A stretch of DNA of 64,000 nucleotides from Leptospira koniambonensis. Lineage in GTDB: Bacteria; Spirochaetota; Leptospiria; Leptospirales; Leptospiraceae. The stretch is from contig NZ_RQFY01000004.1 of the NCBI RefSeq assembly GCF_004769555.1, forward strand, positions 930,001 to 994,000, written 5' to 3'. Below the pieces are notes generated by a model that was not told the DNA's origin, did not search any database, and saw only the letters and a program-made list of their open reading frames with translations. Positions 27,595 through 40,455 of the stretch are shown here, piece after piece. Made by a program: the position numbers and the translations under genes. Within the stretch, counting starts at the first letter, position 1, and every line of letters begins with the position of its first letter.

Positions 27595-27611
27595 TTGGCA
27601 TGAAAATTGCT
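27595..27611 (+). promoter_or_regulatory. Sigma-54 (-24/-12) promoter of the nitrate reductase gene
   Basis: TTGGCATGAAAATTGCT differs from the RpoN consensus TTGGCACG-N4-TTGCT at one base (C to T) and keeps GG-N10-GC. Counting 12 bases from the -12 C predicts a start at about 27622, directly at the GTG of the reductase gene. Confidence 0.75.
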
Positions 27612-27622
27612 ATAAATCAGTT

Positions 27623-30600
27623 GTGAATACAGAAAATGGATTTCGAAGCACCTGTTCTTACTGCGGAGTTGGATGCGGTGTATTGATTCAAAAAGAAAAC
27701 GAGACCAGTTTTACAGTCCAAGGAGATCCGGATCATCCTGCAAATAAAGGAATGCTCTGCTCCAAAGGGATGAATTTGCACCATACTGTTTTGGATACGA
27801 GCGACAGGCTTTTGCATCCAATGGCAAGAAATCCTAAAACGGGAGAATTGCAAAAGACAGACTGGGATTCCGCGCTGGGAGAGATTGCTTCCCGTTTTAA
27901 AAATCTGATCAAAGAATATGGACCTGATTCTGTAGGCTTTTATGTTTCCGGACAATTATTGACGGAAGAATATTATGTGGTGAATAAACTCACCAAAGGT
28001 TTTTTAAATACAAATAATATAGATACGAACTCCAGACTTTGCATGAGTTCTGCGGTTGTAGGTTATAAAATGTCTTTAGGAGAGGACAGCGTTCCTATCT
28101 CTTATGATGATATAGAAATTGCAGATTGTTTTTTGATCGCGGGCGCTAATCCTGCATGGTGCCATCCAATCCTTTTTAGAAGGATAGAAGCTAGAAAAAG
28201 TTCAGACCCGAATGTTAAGATCATCGTGGTCGATCCTAGAAAAACAGAAAGTTGTGAGAATGCAGACTTACATCTTCAGATCATACCAGGTACCGATGTA
28301 TTATTATTTAATGCAATTGCGAGAAGTCTGATAGAGACAAATTCCTTAGATCCTAATTTTATCAATTCGCATACAGAAGGTTTCGAAGATCTAAAAGAAA
28401 AAGTTTTTTCTATTAGCATGAAAGAATACGCGGACTCTTGCGGAGTTCCAGAAGAGTCAATTCGAGAAGCAGCAAGTCTGATCTCGAATTCCAAAGGATT
28501 TTTAACTCTTTGGGCAATGGGTTTAAACCAAAGTGTGGTTGGAGTAAATAAAAATTTAGCATTAATTAATTTGAATTTGATCACAGGTAAGATAGGTAAA
28601 CCTGGATCCGGTCCATTCTCCTTAACAGGACAACCAAATGCTATGGGAGGAAGAGAAGTAGGCGGGCTATGTAACCTTCTGCCAGCTCATAGAAATCTTG
28701 CAGATGAAAATCATAGAAAGGAAGTCGCAGATTTTTGGGGAGTGGAATCTATTCGGGACAAGCCGGGATATTCAGCAACAGAGATGTTTGAAAATCTCAA
28801 AAACGGAAAGATGAAAGCGATTTGGATCGTTTGTACAAATCCCACAGTAAGTCTTCCGGATGCAAGGACAGTAGAGGCCGGACTTAGAAATGCGGAGTTA
28901 GTAGTCGTACAAGATATTTCAAATCGTCATGAGTCTATTCCATTTGCTCATTATGTTCTTCCTGCTGCGGGTTGGACAGAGAAACAAGGTACCATGACTA
29001 ACTCAGATAGGAGAATAACGTATCTACCTAAAATTTTCAATCCTCCTGGAGATGCAAAGGCGGATACTTGGATATTAACAGAGTTTGCGGAGAAGATGGG
29101 ATTTGGTCCTTCTTTCAATTATAAAAATGAAGAAGAAGTTTTTCTAGAACATTGTCTTCTTACTAAGGGTACAAATTTGGATATTGGAGGTCTGGATTAT
29201 TCTATCTTACAAAAAAGAAGATCCGTGCAATGGCCTTTCCCTTCCAAAGATCATGAAGGAACTCCAAGATTATTTTCTGACGGAAAGTTTTATCGTCCAG
29301 GTGGAAAAGCAAAAATACATTCGGTAGACCCAGAAGATACCTCCGAAAAAACGAACGAGAACTTTCCTTTAATTCTTACCACTGGCAGGATCAGAGACCA
29401 ATGGCATACAATGACCCGTACTGGAAAGGTAAGAAAACTCAAAGAACATAAAAAAGAACCTTATCTAGAAATCCATCCGATAGATGCAAAAGAAAGAGAG
29501 ATTATAGAAGCTCAGATCGTAGAAGTTAAAAACGAAAGAGGAAGTGTTAGAGTCAGAGCTACGATCACAGAAAGTATCCGACAAGGTACTGTATTCTTGC
29601 CTATGCATTGGGGAAGAAAGAATGGAAACGATGAAGCAAGAGCAAATAATCTTACAAGCTCTAAGTTTGATCCATTCTCCAAACAACCTGGTTTTAAAAT
29701 TTCAGCAGTAGAAGTTCTTCCATATAAAAAACCTAAGGAAAAAATTCTTATCATAGGTGGAGGAAACGGAACTCTTGCATTCCTCAGAAAGTTCAGAGCC
29801 ATTTCTCCCGATGATGAGATCACAGTATTATGCAAAGAAGAGCATCCGTTTTATAATAGAATTTTATTGCCTGATCTGATCAGCGGTGATAAACAATTCT
29901 CCCAATTATCTGCGGTCAGCGAAGAAGAAATAGAATCCTGGAATATAGAAGTTAAGTCATCTATTTCTGTTTCAGAGATCCTTCCGGAAGGAAAGAAGGT
30001 CAGAGATACCCAAGGCAATTTATATTCTTATAATAAACTGATCATTGCTACAGGAAGTAGACCTTCTATCCCTAAATATATTCCAGAAAAGATGTTGGGG
30101 ATTTTTAGTCTTCGTTCCAAAAACGATGCAGATCGAATCAAAGGTTTTTTCGTTCCGAACACTCATGCATTGATCGTAGGCGGGGGCTTACTCGGTTTAG
30201 AACTGGCAGCTGCATTAAGAACCTTGCATGTAAACGTAACTGTTCTTGTAAGAACGGATCGATTGATGTCCAAACAATTGGATGAGATCTCAGGGGAAAT
30301 TTTAAGAAAAGAAGTAGAAGCAAGAGGAATTCAGATCTTATTCGATACTGAAATTTCTAAAGTGTATGGATCAGAAAGACTAGAAAGTGTTAAGTTCAGA
30401 GATGGTTCCAGCATTCGTCCGGATGGAATTGTATTTGCAGTCGGTACAGTGCCGAATTTAGAATTAGCTAAAGATGCAGGGATCAATTGTAAGTCTGGAA
30501 TATTAGTGAACGACTTCTTACAATCAAGTGATCCGGATATTTACGCGATAGGAGAAGTCGCAGAACATTCTACTGGAATGTATGGAACTGTTGCTGCCAC

Positions 30601-31135
30601 GGAAGAACAGGCCGAGTTTGCAGCATGGCATATGTATGGATATAAGATTGGTTCTTACTCAGGATCTATGCATTCAAATCTTTTGAAGATACCTGGTTTA
30701 GAATTAGTATCTTTGAGATTGCCTGATGTTCCAATGGATGAGGCAGGTCCTGAATACGAAGAGATCGTATTCTTTGATAAAAGAAAGGGCCGTTATAAAA
30801 AATGTATTATCAAAGGAGATCGTTTGGTAGGAGCGATCTTGGTAGGGGATAAGTCTGAGTTTTCAGAATTTAAGGCGATGATCTCTTCAGGTATCGAGTT
30901 AGGAGATAAGAGAGATAGACTTTTAACTGGATCTTCTCCGCTGAAACCTCCAATAGGGGCATTGGTATGTTCTTGTAATGGAGTAGGAAAGGGTAATATA
31001 GAAGAAGAGATCCGAAATGGAGTTTGTGATCTTAAAACACTTTCTGAAAAGACAGGGGCGGGGACAGGTTGTGGAAGTTGTAAACCTGAGATAATGAAAA
31101 TTTTAAGAGAGTCCGGAGCGGTTGCCCCGGTTTAA
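27623..31135 (+). CDS. nasA: Single-chain assimilatory nitrate reductase: molybdopterin catalytic domain + FAD reductase + Bfd-like [2Fe-2S] domain
   Basis: 1170 residues from GTG 27623. Order: an N-terminal [4Fe-4S] site (CSYCGVGC ... MLCSKG), the molybdopterin-guanine-dinucleotide domain (to about 690, including CTNPTVSLPDA and LTTGRIRDQWHTMTRTG), a NirB/NasB-type FAD-NAD reductase (about 705-1085: ILIIGGGNGTLAFLRKF, ALIVGGGLLGLELAAAL, DIYAIGEVAEH) and a C-terminal Bfd-like domain (CSCNGVGKGN...GTGCGSC). It should take electrons from NAD(P)H to nitrate in one polypeptide. The upstream TTG at 27566 in the same frame lies before the sigma-54 promoter and would not be on that transcript. Confidence 0.88.
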   Translation: MNTENGFRSTCSYCGVGCGVLIQKENETSFTVQGDPDHPANKGMLCSKGMNLHHTVLDTSDRLLHPMARNPKTGELQKTDWDSALGEIASRFKNLIKEYGPDSVGFYVSGQLLTEEYYVVNKLTKGFLNTNNIDTNSRLCMSSAVVGYKMSLGEDSVPISYDDIEIADCFLIAGANPAWCHPILFRRIEARKSSDPNVKIIVVDPRKTESCENADLHLQIIPGTDVLLFNAIARSLIETNSLDPNFINSHTEGFEDLKEKVFSISMKEYADSCGVPEESIREAASLISNSKGFLTLWAMGLNQSVVGVNKNLALINLNLITGKIGKPGSGPFSLTGQPNAMGGREVGGLCNLLPAHRNLADENHRKEVADFWGVESIRDKPGYSATEMFENLKNGKMKAIWIVCTNPTVSLPDARTVEAGLRNAELVVVQDISNRHESIPFAHYVLPAAGWTEKQGTMTNSDRRITYLPKIFNPPGDAKADTWILTEFAEKMGFGPSFNYKNEEEVFLEHCLLTKGTNLDIGGLDYSILQKRRSVQWPFPSKDHEGTPRLFSDGKFYRPGGKAKIHSVDPEDTSEKTNENFPLILTTGRIRDQWHTMTRTGKVRKLKEHKKEPYLEIHPIDAKEREIIEAQIVEVKNERGSVRVRATITESIRQGTVFLPMHWGRKNGNDEARANNLTSSKFDPFSKQPGFKISAVEVLPYKKPKEKILIIGGGNGTLAFLRKFRAISPDDEITVLCKEEHPFYNRILLPDLISGDKQFSQLSAVSEEEIESWNIEVKSSISVSEILPEGKKVRDTQGNLYSYNKLIIATGSRPSIPKYIPEKMLGIFSLRSKNDADRIKGFFVPNTHALIVGGGLLGLELAAALRTLHVNVTVLVRTDRLMSKQLDEISGEILRKEVEARGIQILFDTEISKVYGSERLESVKFRDGSSIRPDGIVFAVGTVPNLELAKDAGINCKSGILVNDFLQSSDPDIYAIGEVAEHSTGMYGTVAATEEQAEFAAWHMYGYKIGSYSGSMHSNLLKIPGLELVSLRLPDVPMDEAGPEYEEIVFFDKRKGRYKKCIIKGDRLVGAILVGDKSEFSEFKAMISSGIELGDKRDRLLTGSSPLKPPIGALVCSCNGVGKGNIEEEIRNGVCDLKTLSEKTGAGTGCGSCKPEIMKILRESGAVAPV

Positions 31136-31166
31136 AGAACTTTCAAAGAATAGGCAAAGGATTAGA

Positions 31167-31343
31167 TTACTCTATATCCAGATCTATATCGGGTTTTTCC
31201 GCTATAAAATCATCTTGGGAGTAGATCACTTCCAAAACATCGTCCATCCAATCAGGGGAGCCGTCGAACAAAGTGTCCTTTGTTCTGTATTTTTCTATGA
31301 TACGGCTATGCTTAATGATCTGCTCTTTGGTCACTGCGTTCAT
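31167..31343 (-). CDS. Short acidic hypothetical protein
   Basis: 58 residues from ATG 31343: MNAVTKEQIIKHSRIIEKYR then an acidic tail with DGSPDWMDDVLEVIYS. No known domain, signal or membrane segment. A 39-residue in-frame extension upstream has a different, basic/hydrophobic make-up and is unlikely to be translated. No strong ribosome binding site is seen. It lies downstream of the ndk terminator and converges on the nitrate reductase gene; being real is probable, not certain. Confidence 0.5.
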   Translation of the reverse strand: MNAVTKEQIIKHSRIIEKYRTKDTLFDGSPDWMDDVLEVIYSQDDFIAEKPDIDLDIE

Positions 31344-31526
31344 ATTATTAGCTTCGGTCGAAACGGTGGTTATATTTCGCCTACGTTGGAAAAATAGAGA
31401 AAGATATTTCCAAAAAGTACAAGAAAAATTTGTTATAATCCTGATTTTTTTCTCCGACAAGAACGCCGGTCAAGATGGCTCTTTATATAAAACGAATGTT
31501 AGGTTGTTGTATATTAGAAGATAATA

Positions 31527-31562
31527 ATAAAAAACCCGGTGGTCTTTTTAGGGACACCGGGT
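31527..31562 (-). terminator. Rho-independent terminator of the argG-coaD-ndk unit
   Basis: Read on the minus strand, ACCCGGTG (31562-31555) pairs with CACCGGGT (31541-31534) and is followed by TTTTTATTATTA. It lies 25 bases after the ndk stop codon. Confidence 0.85.
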
Positions 31563-31586
31563 CTATAAAAGGAAAGATCAGTTCTA

Positions 31587-32000
31587 TTAGAACAGTTCGT
31601 TTCCTTTAAAGAAGAAGCTGATCTCTAATGCAGCGTTATCATCTGAGTCAGAGCCGTGCACGGCATTTGCTTCTTTACTTTCTGCAAATAGTGCTCTGAT
31701 AGTGCCTGCAGCAGCTTCTTTAGGATCTGTAGCTCCAATTACGTCTCTCCAATGTTGAACTGCATTATCTCTTTCTAAAGCAGCTGCAACGATCGGTCCA
31801 GAAGACATATAGCTGCAAAGATCGTTATAGAAAGGGCGAGCAGAATGCACTTTATAGAATTGTTTTGCGTCTTCTAGAGAAAGTTTAAGATATTTAAGTC
31901 CTAAAATTTTGAATCCTTCTTTTTCGATTCTTTGTAGGATATCGCCGACATGTTTGTTTTTCACTCCGTCGGGTTTGATCATGATAAATGTTCTAGCCAT
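31587..32000 (-). CDS. ndk: Nucleoside diphosphate kinase
   Basis: 137 residues, the usual length. [21 protein letters not shown] at the N-terminus and [12 protein letters not shown] (the phospho-His active site, NxxHGSDS) identify NDK. It transfers gamma-phosphate among NTPs/NDPs through a phosphohistidine. Last gene of the argG-coaD-ndk unit, 13 bases after coaD and before a strong terminator. Confidence 0.97.
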   Translation of the reverse strand: MARTFIMIKPDGVKNKHVGDILQRIEKEGFKILGLKYLKLSLEDAKQFYKVHSARPFYNDLCSYMSSGPIVAAALERDNAVQHWRDVIGATDPKEAAAGTIRALFAESKEANAVHGSDSDDNAALEISFFFKGNELF

Positions 32001-32013
32001 TTTTATTCCTTAG

Positions 32014-32495
32014 TTACTTGTTGTATAATTTTTTAAGTAATGCTTTGCTAACGTGATCCGGTACTTGAGCGGATACGTCTCTTCCATGCCTTGCTACTTC
32101 TTTTACGATTGTAGAAGATACGAAAGAATAGTCGTTTGAGGACATTAGGAAGATTGACTCTACCTCAGGAGCAAGTTTTCTGTTCATTAGAGAAATCGCA
32201 TATTCATAGTCAAAGTCAGTGACCGCTCTTAGTCCTCTAATGATACTTTTAGCTCCTCTCTTTTTACAATAATCTACTGTTAGTCCTTCGAAAGTGTCTA
32301 TTTCCAGATTTTCCCAACCTTTGGTTGCTTCTCTGATGAATTCGATTCTTTCTTCGATGGAGAAAAGAAAACTTTTATTGGAGTTTACCGCGACACCTAT
32401 GATCACTTTATCAAATAGACCTATGGACCTTTGGAGAATGTCCAAATGTCCTCTAGTTAAAGGATCGAAGGAGCCAGGATAAACAGCAATTCTTG

Positions 32496-32499
<4 letters not shown>
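32014..32499 (-). CDS. coaD: Phosphopantetheine adenylyltransferase
   Basis: 161 residues. [19 protein letters not shown] carries the (T/S)xGH nucleotidyltransferase motif, [22 protein letters not shown] the pantetheine/ATP site, and [25 protein letters not shown] SSTIVKEVA the C-terminal ISST-like motif. It makes dephospho-CoA from 4'-phosphopantetheine. Its start overlaps the argG stop by four bases. Confidence 0.97.
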
Positions 32500-33707
<1,208 letters not shown>

Positions 33708-33754
33708 TCTAAGGATAGGGAAATCGCTGGACCCCTCCCGACAAGTCCGATTTT

Positions 33755-33770
33755 GGTTGGAATTCCTACA
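33755..33770. repeat. Palindromic element GGTTGGAATTCCTACA upstream of argG
   Basis: An imperfect member of the TGTWGGARTTCCWACA family also seen at 20117-20132 and 52508-52523. It sits about 50 bases before the argG start, where a regulator could act. Confidence 0.45.
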
Positions 33771-33794
33771 TAAGAATCGATCTGGAAGGATTTG

Positions 33795-35375
33795 TTATAA
33801 TTTTCCGGGCCAGTTTAACTTCTCCGCTAAAGCCCTAAGGATCAGGATCAAAGCATAGGTATCCATCTTACAATAAGCGATCAGGTCGGACTCGACACTT
33901 CTTCTTTCCTGATCCGAAACATTCTCAGTTTTGATCCTTAAAAATTCGGAGTTAGCGATATGACCCGCGTTGATCGTAAGTTCTTTGTAATTTGCTCCAG
34001 TAAGAACAGGAAGGACAACCTTTAAAGAAGTGGTTCCCTCTTGGGCAGGATGATAATAATCGTAATCCCAAAATGGTTTTGCTAGATCCAAAAAATCAGG
34101 CTCTATGGATTGAAACCACTCTTTATATTTTGGATAAGCTTGGACTGATTCTTTCAAACAACGTTTTTCGAAACTATCATTGAAAGCAAGAATGGTCCCT
34201 CCCGGTTTAATTTGAGAAGAAAGTGATTCCAAGATCCCAAGCCTTGGATCTTTTTCATGATCATCTATATAAGTATATTCTTCCGGTTTTTCTTTTAGAT
34301 CTTTTCGGATTACATGCAAAGAATATAAAAAAGGCACATGTTGGAATGGATGTGTATCCTTATAAACAGGAACAGGCGGATTGATCGTTTCGAAATCCAA
34401 ACAATATAAAGGAAACTTTAACTTATTTAGAAAAGCCAGAAGTGAATCTGTATCTAAATATTCTTTTCCAGTCTTTATAGCTTCTACTTGGATCTTTTGG
34501 CGATGAGTGAATTCAGAATCTGGTTCTACTTCAGATAGGTTTCGGATCCCTTGGTTCCAAAGAGTAAGAGTGAGATCTTTTCCTTCTCTTAAAGTAAATA
34601 GATCTCCTGGAGGAGAATCTGAATAACAAGATTCTGGATGTATACAATTTCTGGGATGATCACAATGTTTGGAAGAAGTGATAGAAGGAATTTTATCTTT
34701 TTCTAATACTTCTAGAAGCTGATAAGCTTTTTCTTTGATCCCTTCTATATTCGCCAGAGTTTCCTTGCTACAATCCTTTTTATGAAATAATCGATTCGGA
34801 TCTATTTCTGCACCGGTATAAGAATATTCAGAACTTATTGTCCATACTTGGGTAGAGCTTACCTTATATCCTGCTTCTTCCAAAACCATTCTAATAAAAG
34901 AAAGTTCAGAGATATGTGTCCTTTTAGCGGAGGAAGACGCCTTGATGATAATTACCTGCCAACCTTCTTCATTAGGAATTAGAAAGTCTGCTCTTGTATC
35001 AAAAAATTTTGTTCTGACACAAGCACCTTTGACAGGTTGTTTTGAATCTAGATAAGATCTGGTTTTTGAATCCTTATATCCTGCATGTTTTGCGTCTGGA
35101 AAAAGACTGCCTGCAATATCTTTGAGTAAGGCTTTTTGTTTTGGGGAAATGAACTGATTGGAAATGTCGAATTCATGATTCGGCTCTTTTAGAAATTTCC
35201 AAAATTGTAATTCACAGTACTGTCCTGTTTGAAAAGCGGATCTTCCTAAAAGGGGAAGTTCCTTTTCTCTGTAAGGAGCCAGAACATCGAATAGAAGTTT
35301 TCGTCTGAGTGTTTCTGGAAAGAGAAAAGACAACCGCCGAATAGAGGTTCTTAGTAATTTAGGAACCGAATCCAT
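33795..35375 (-). CDS. DUF2779-family nuclease-like protein (Cas4/RecB-like plus DEDD exonuclease-like)
   Basis: 526 residues. The N-terminal half resembles a RecB/Cas4-type PD-(D/E)XK domain. YCELQFW provides one cysteine, CDHPRNCIHPESC a later cluster (four-Cys Fe-S pattern), and TRADFLIPNEEGWQVIIIKASSS the D...(E/Q)xK strand, where the acidic residue is weakly conserved. The C-terminal half is DUF2779, with a DEDD 3'-5' exonuclease-like pattern: YCLDFETINPPVPVY, ILAFNDSFEKR and DLIAYCKMDTYALI. It likely cuts or trims nucleic acid; its biological role is unknown. It stands alone between argG and the acyltransferase gene. Confidence 0.7.
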   Translation of the reverse strand: MDSVPKLLRTSIRRLSFLFPETLRRKLLFDVLAPYREKELPLLGRSAFQTGQYCELQFWKFLKEPNHEFDISNQFISPKQKALLKDIAGSLFPDAKHAGYKDSKTRSYLDSKQPVKGACVRTKFFDTRADFLIPNEEGWQVIIIKASSSAKRTHISELSFIRMVLEEAGYKVSSTQVWTISSEYSYTGAEIDPNRLFHKKDCSKETLANIEGIKEKAYQLLEVLEKDKIPSITSSKHCDHPRNCIHPESCYSDSPPGDLFTLREGKDLTLTLWNQGIRNLSEVEPDSEFTHRQKIQVEAIKTGKEYLDTDSLLAFLNKLKFPLYCLDFETINPPVPVYKDTHPFQHVPFLYSLHVIRKDLKEKPEEYTYIDDHEKDPRLGILESLSSQIKPGGTILAFNDSFEKRCLKESVQAYPKYKEWFQSIEPDFLDLAKPFWDYDYYHPAQEGTTSLKVVLPVLTGANYKELTINAGHIANSEFLRIKTENVSDQERRSVESDLIAYCKMDTYALILILRALAEKLNWPGKL

Positions 35376-35423
35376 GGCGGAGTCTTTTCTTGTCCGAAGG
35401 GAGAATTCCCTAGATCGGAAAGT

Positions 35424-36581
35424 TTAAGCCAAAAGTACCTTAATGTCTTTCGGGCTGGATGCGCTGTAAATTTTGTTCTCAGAAGTTCCCAAGTTTGCTT
35501 GGGTTAATTTTTGAGAAACAACGCTAGGTCCAAAATCGATACCAACTAACTTAGGAGTTTTAACGAAAGTAGTGGTTGCTTTATCCCAATAAAGAGCTTT
35601 GATCAGAACTTCTTTGAATAGAGGTAAGCTGATATCTGCTTCGTTTTGGTAATTTCTTCCATCAAAGATAGAATAAACTGGGATCTTTAGATCAGAACCT
35701 TTATAACTGAAACCAATTCTTTCCATATCTTTTGGAACAGTTTTTTCAGACTCGTCCATGATAGGGCAATGGAAAGGTGCAGTTGTTCTTAAGTAGACGA
35801 ATTTTACCTTTTTCTCATCCATCTCCGCTTTAAACTTTTTGCGGAAAGCAAGAAGAGCTTCTGGATTTCCAGAAACGATATTTGAATCAGGAGTATTAAA
35901 TAGAGAAACGTAAATCGCTTTAGTTCCGCTGAGTCCGAGTTCTGCGTTTGTCTGTTGAACTCTTTCAGAAAGTTCAGCCGCGCTATAGCCGATAACTGCA
36001 ACCATTGGAGCAGGTTGTTTGTCTCCGATCTCTTCGTTTCCTTTTAGGACTTCTTCAGAAGGATTAAAAATTCCGTAAAGTTCCTGAGCTCTATATCCAA
36101 GATATAGAACGAATTTCAAAAATTTAACGTATTCTTTATAGAAGTCAGCGCCTTCTTTTCCTAAAGCGATCAATACTGCAGGAATGATCCCTTGGCTATG
36201 ACCAGTTGCTCCCGCAGCGTTTGCGATAAGTTCAGAAGTAGCGAAACCTTTATTAACTAAAGAGACGTAATTTGCTGTTTGTGTGAGGAAGATACCTACG
36301 ATGGAAACCGTAGCGCTGCAGAGATAATTTTCATCTGGAGCAGATTCTGGATTTTTGATCCAAGATTCGAAATCATATCCTTGAGAGATGATGTCTTTTC
36401 TTAAGCTAGGAACTTCTTCCGCTAGAGCTTTGAAAGCTGTATCAAACAATTCTTTTAAAGAAGGATCTGTTTCGTAAAGTTTGGAAAGTTCCTTCAACCA
36501 AGGAGAACCTTGGCCCCCAAATTGCAAAAATAGTTTATTGCCTTGAGCTTTTGCTTCGTTCAAAAAGTTTGCTACTGCCAT
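35424..36581 (-). CDS. FAS-I-like malonyl/acetyl acyltransferase domain protein
   Basis: 385 residues from ATG 36581 (AAAGG upstream); a longer in-frame start at 36638 has no support. [12 protein letters not shown] opens the acyltransferase fold, [16 protein letters not shown] holds the catalytic Ser, and [14 protein letters not shown] the catalytic His. GHSQG and the surrounding sequence resemble the acetyl/malonyl transferase domains of fungal and actinobacterial type I fatty acid synthases more than FabD (GHSLG). It occurs here as a separate protein. It probably loads acyl groups onto an ACP in fatty acid or polyketide-like synthesis. Its promoter has an operator-like repeat. Confidence 0.8.
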   Translation of the reverse strand: MAVANFLNEAKAQGNKLFLQFGGQGSPWLKELSKLYETDPSLKELFDTAFKALAEEVPSLRKDIISQGYDFESWIKNPESAPDENYLCSATVSIVGIFLTQTANYVSLVNKGFATSELIANAAGATGHSQGIIPAVLIALGKEGADFYKEYVKFLKFVLYLGYRAQELYGIFNPSEEVLKGNEEIGDKQPAPMVAVIGYSAAELSERVQQTNAELGLSGTKAIYVSLFNTPDSNIVSGNPEALLAFRKKFKAEMDEKKVKFVYLRTTAPFHCPIMDESEKTVPKDMERIGFSYKGSDLKIPVYSIFDGRNYQNEADISLPLFKEVLIKALYWDKATTTFVKTPKLVGIDFGPSVVSQKLTQANLGTSENKIYSASSPKDIKVLLA

Positions 36582-36671
36582 ACAATGCCTTTTATAAGTC
36601 GTTAGAAGATGCTTTTCTTTCCAGCCTTGGGTTCGCAATTCTTTTTTAAAGAGCTTTTTCGTCCTGAATAG

Positions 36672-36700
36672 CGTTCGTAAAGAACGACCGTTCCATTATA
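36672..36700 (-). promoter_or_regulatory. Promoter -10 and operator-like repeats before the acyltransferase gene
   Basis: On the minus strand TATAAT (36700-36695) is followed by GAACG-GT-CGTTC (36693-36682, perfect inverted repeat) and a further GAACG at 36676-36672. The repeat covers the expected start point (about 36688), a classic repressor position. The same GAACGGTCGTT occurs at 56442-56452 upstream of the beta-oxidation genes. Confidence 0.55.
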
Positions 36701-36856
36701 CATCTGTTTATTCCCATGAAATCTCTCAAAACCTTGCGGTTCGGTCTTTCTCCGGGAAAATGATTGACCTAGTCGGGTCCGCATGAGGTTATCTTTCCGA
36801 AACCCTTCTAATTAGAAATATCTTCCAATCTCCGGTGGACCCGGACAGAAAACAAT

Positions 36857-37789
36857 ATGATAAAAGTAAGGAACCTTTCCAAATTTTACGGAGAGAAATT
36901 AGCCATTGATCGTCTGAATTTCGAACTCAAAGAGGGAGAAATTGTAGGCTTACTTGGCCTTAATGGTGCAGGAAAAACAACCACGATCCGGATACTCACT
37001 GGTTACCTAATGGCAACTGATGGATTATGCGAGTTCAACGGACTGAACACATTCGAACATCCAATCGATGTAAAGAAGAAGATCGGTTATCTTCCGGAGA
37101 CCCCTCCTTTGTATCCTGAATTAACTGTGAGTGAATATCTGACTTTCGCAGCTAGGATTAAACAGATCTCAGAAGAAGATGTTCCTTTGGAACTGAATCG
37201 AGTTTTAGGTCTTACTGATCTTACTCAAGTAAAAGACAAAGTAATAGAAACTCTTTCTCTAGGATTCAGAAAGAGAGTTGGGATTGCTCAGGCTATTTTA
37301 GGAAATCCTGAAATTATCATCATGGACGAACCTATTTCAGGTCTGGACCCAAAACAAATAGTAGAAATACGTAATCTAATTCATGGTTTGAAAGAAAAAC
37401 ATACAATTCTTCTTTCGAGTCATATCCTTCCTGAAGTTTACAAAACATGTAATAGATTCCTTTTCTTACATAAGGGAAGATTGGTATACCAATGTGATCG
37501 CCAGGAATTAGAAAGAGAGATGGAAAATCTTTCTGGTCTCGAAGTGACTTTATCCGGAAAATCCAGATCGGAAACTGAATCCTATTTAAGCGGTGTTGCG
37601 AGCAAGTCTGGTGCAACATTCAAATTCGTAGGAGAAGATTCAGTAGGTTCTACTTTCTTGATCAACACTTCTTCCGAAAGGAAGTTTAAAGAAGAATTAT
37701 ATTCCGGAATTTCTTCTTCCGGTATCCTGCCTGAATTTATTCGTAAGCAGGATGTGACCTTAGAACAAATCTTTATGAACAAGGTTTAA
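36857..37789 (+). CDS. ABC transporter ATP-binding protein (GldA-like)
   Basis: 310 residues. Walker [11 protein letters not shown] (about 35-44), Q-loop region, signature [14 protein letters not shown] (about 135-148), Walker [14 protein letters not shown] and H-loop LLSSHIL. The C-terminal about 90 residues match the extra domain of ABC-2 type ATPases such as GldA/NosF. It energises the permeases encoded immediately downstream. First gene of a tightly packed operon. Confidence 0.93.
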   Translation: MIKVRNLSKFYGEKLAIDRLNFELKEGEIVGLLGLNGAGKTTTIRILTGYLMATDGLCEFNGLNTFEHPIDVKKKIGYLPETPPLYPELTVSEYLTFAARIKQISEEDVPLELNRVLGLTDLTQVKDKVIETLSLGFRKRVGIAQAILGNPEIIIMDEPISGLDPKQIVEIRNLIHGLKEKHTILLSSHILPEVYKTCNRFLFLHKGRLVYQCDRQELEREMENLSGLEVTLSGKSRSETESYLSGVASKSGATFKFVGEDSVGSTFLINTSSERKFKEELYSGISSSGILPEFIRKQDVTLEQIFMNKV

Positions 37790-37792
37790 TTC

Positions 37793-40444
<2,652 letters not shown>

Positions 40445-40455
<11 letters not shown>

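Larger units (their letters stand above)
27285..27622. other. Divergent control region of the nitrate cluster
   Basis: 338 AT-rich bases between narK and the nitrate reductase gene. They contain two outward-facing -24/-12 promoters (27330-27346 and 27595-27611), a dyad at 27485-27523, a TATAAT at 27553-27558 without a good -35, and no credible ORF. Confidence 0.75.

Noticed and set aside
27566..27622. N-terminal extension of the nitrate reductase from TTG 27566
   Set aside because: It lies upstream of and across the sigma-54 promoter, and its sequence is unlike the N-terminus expected before the [4Fe-4S] motif.
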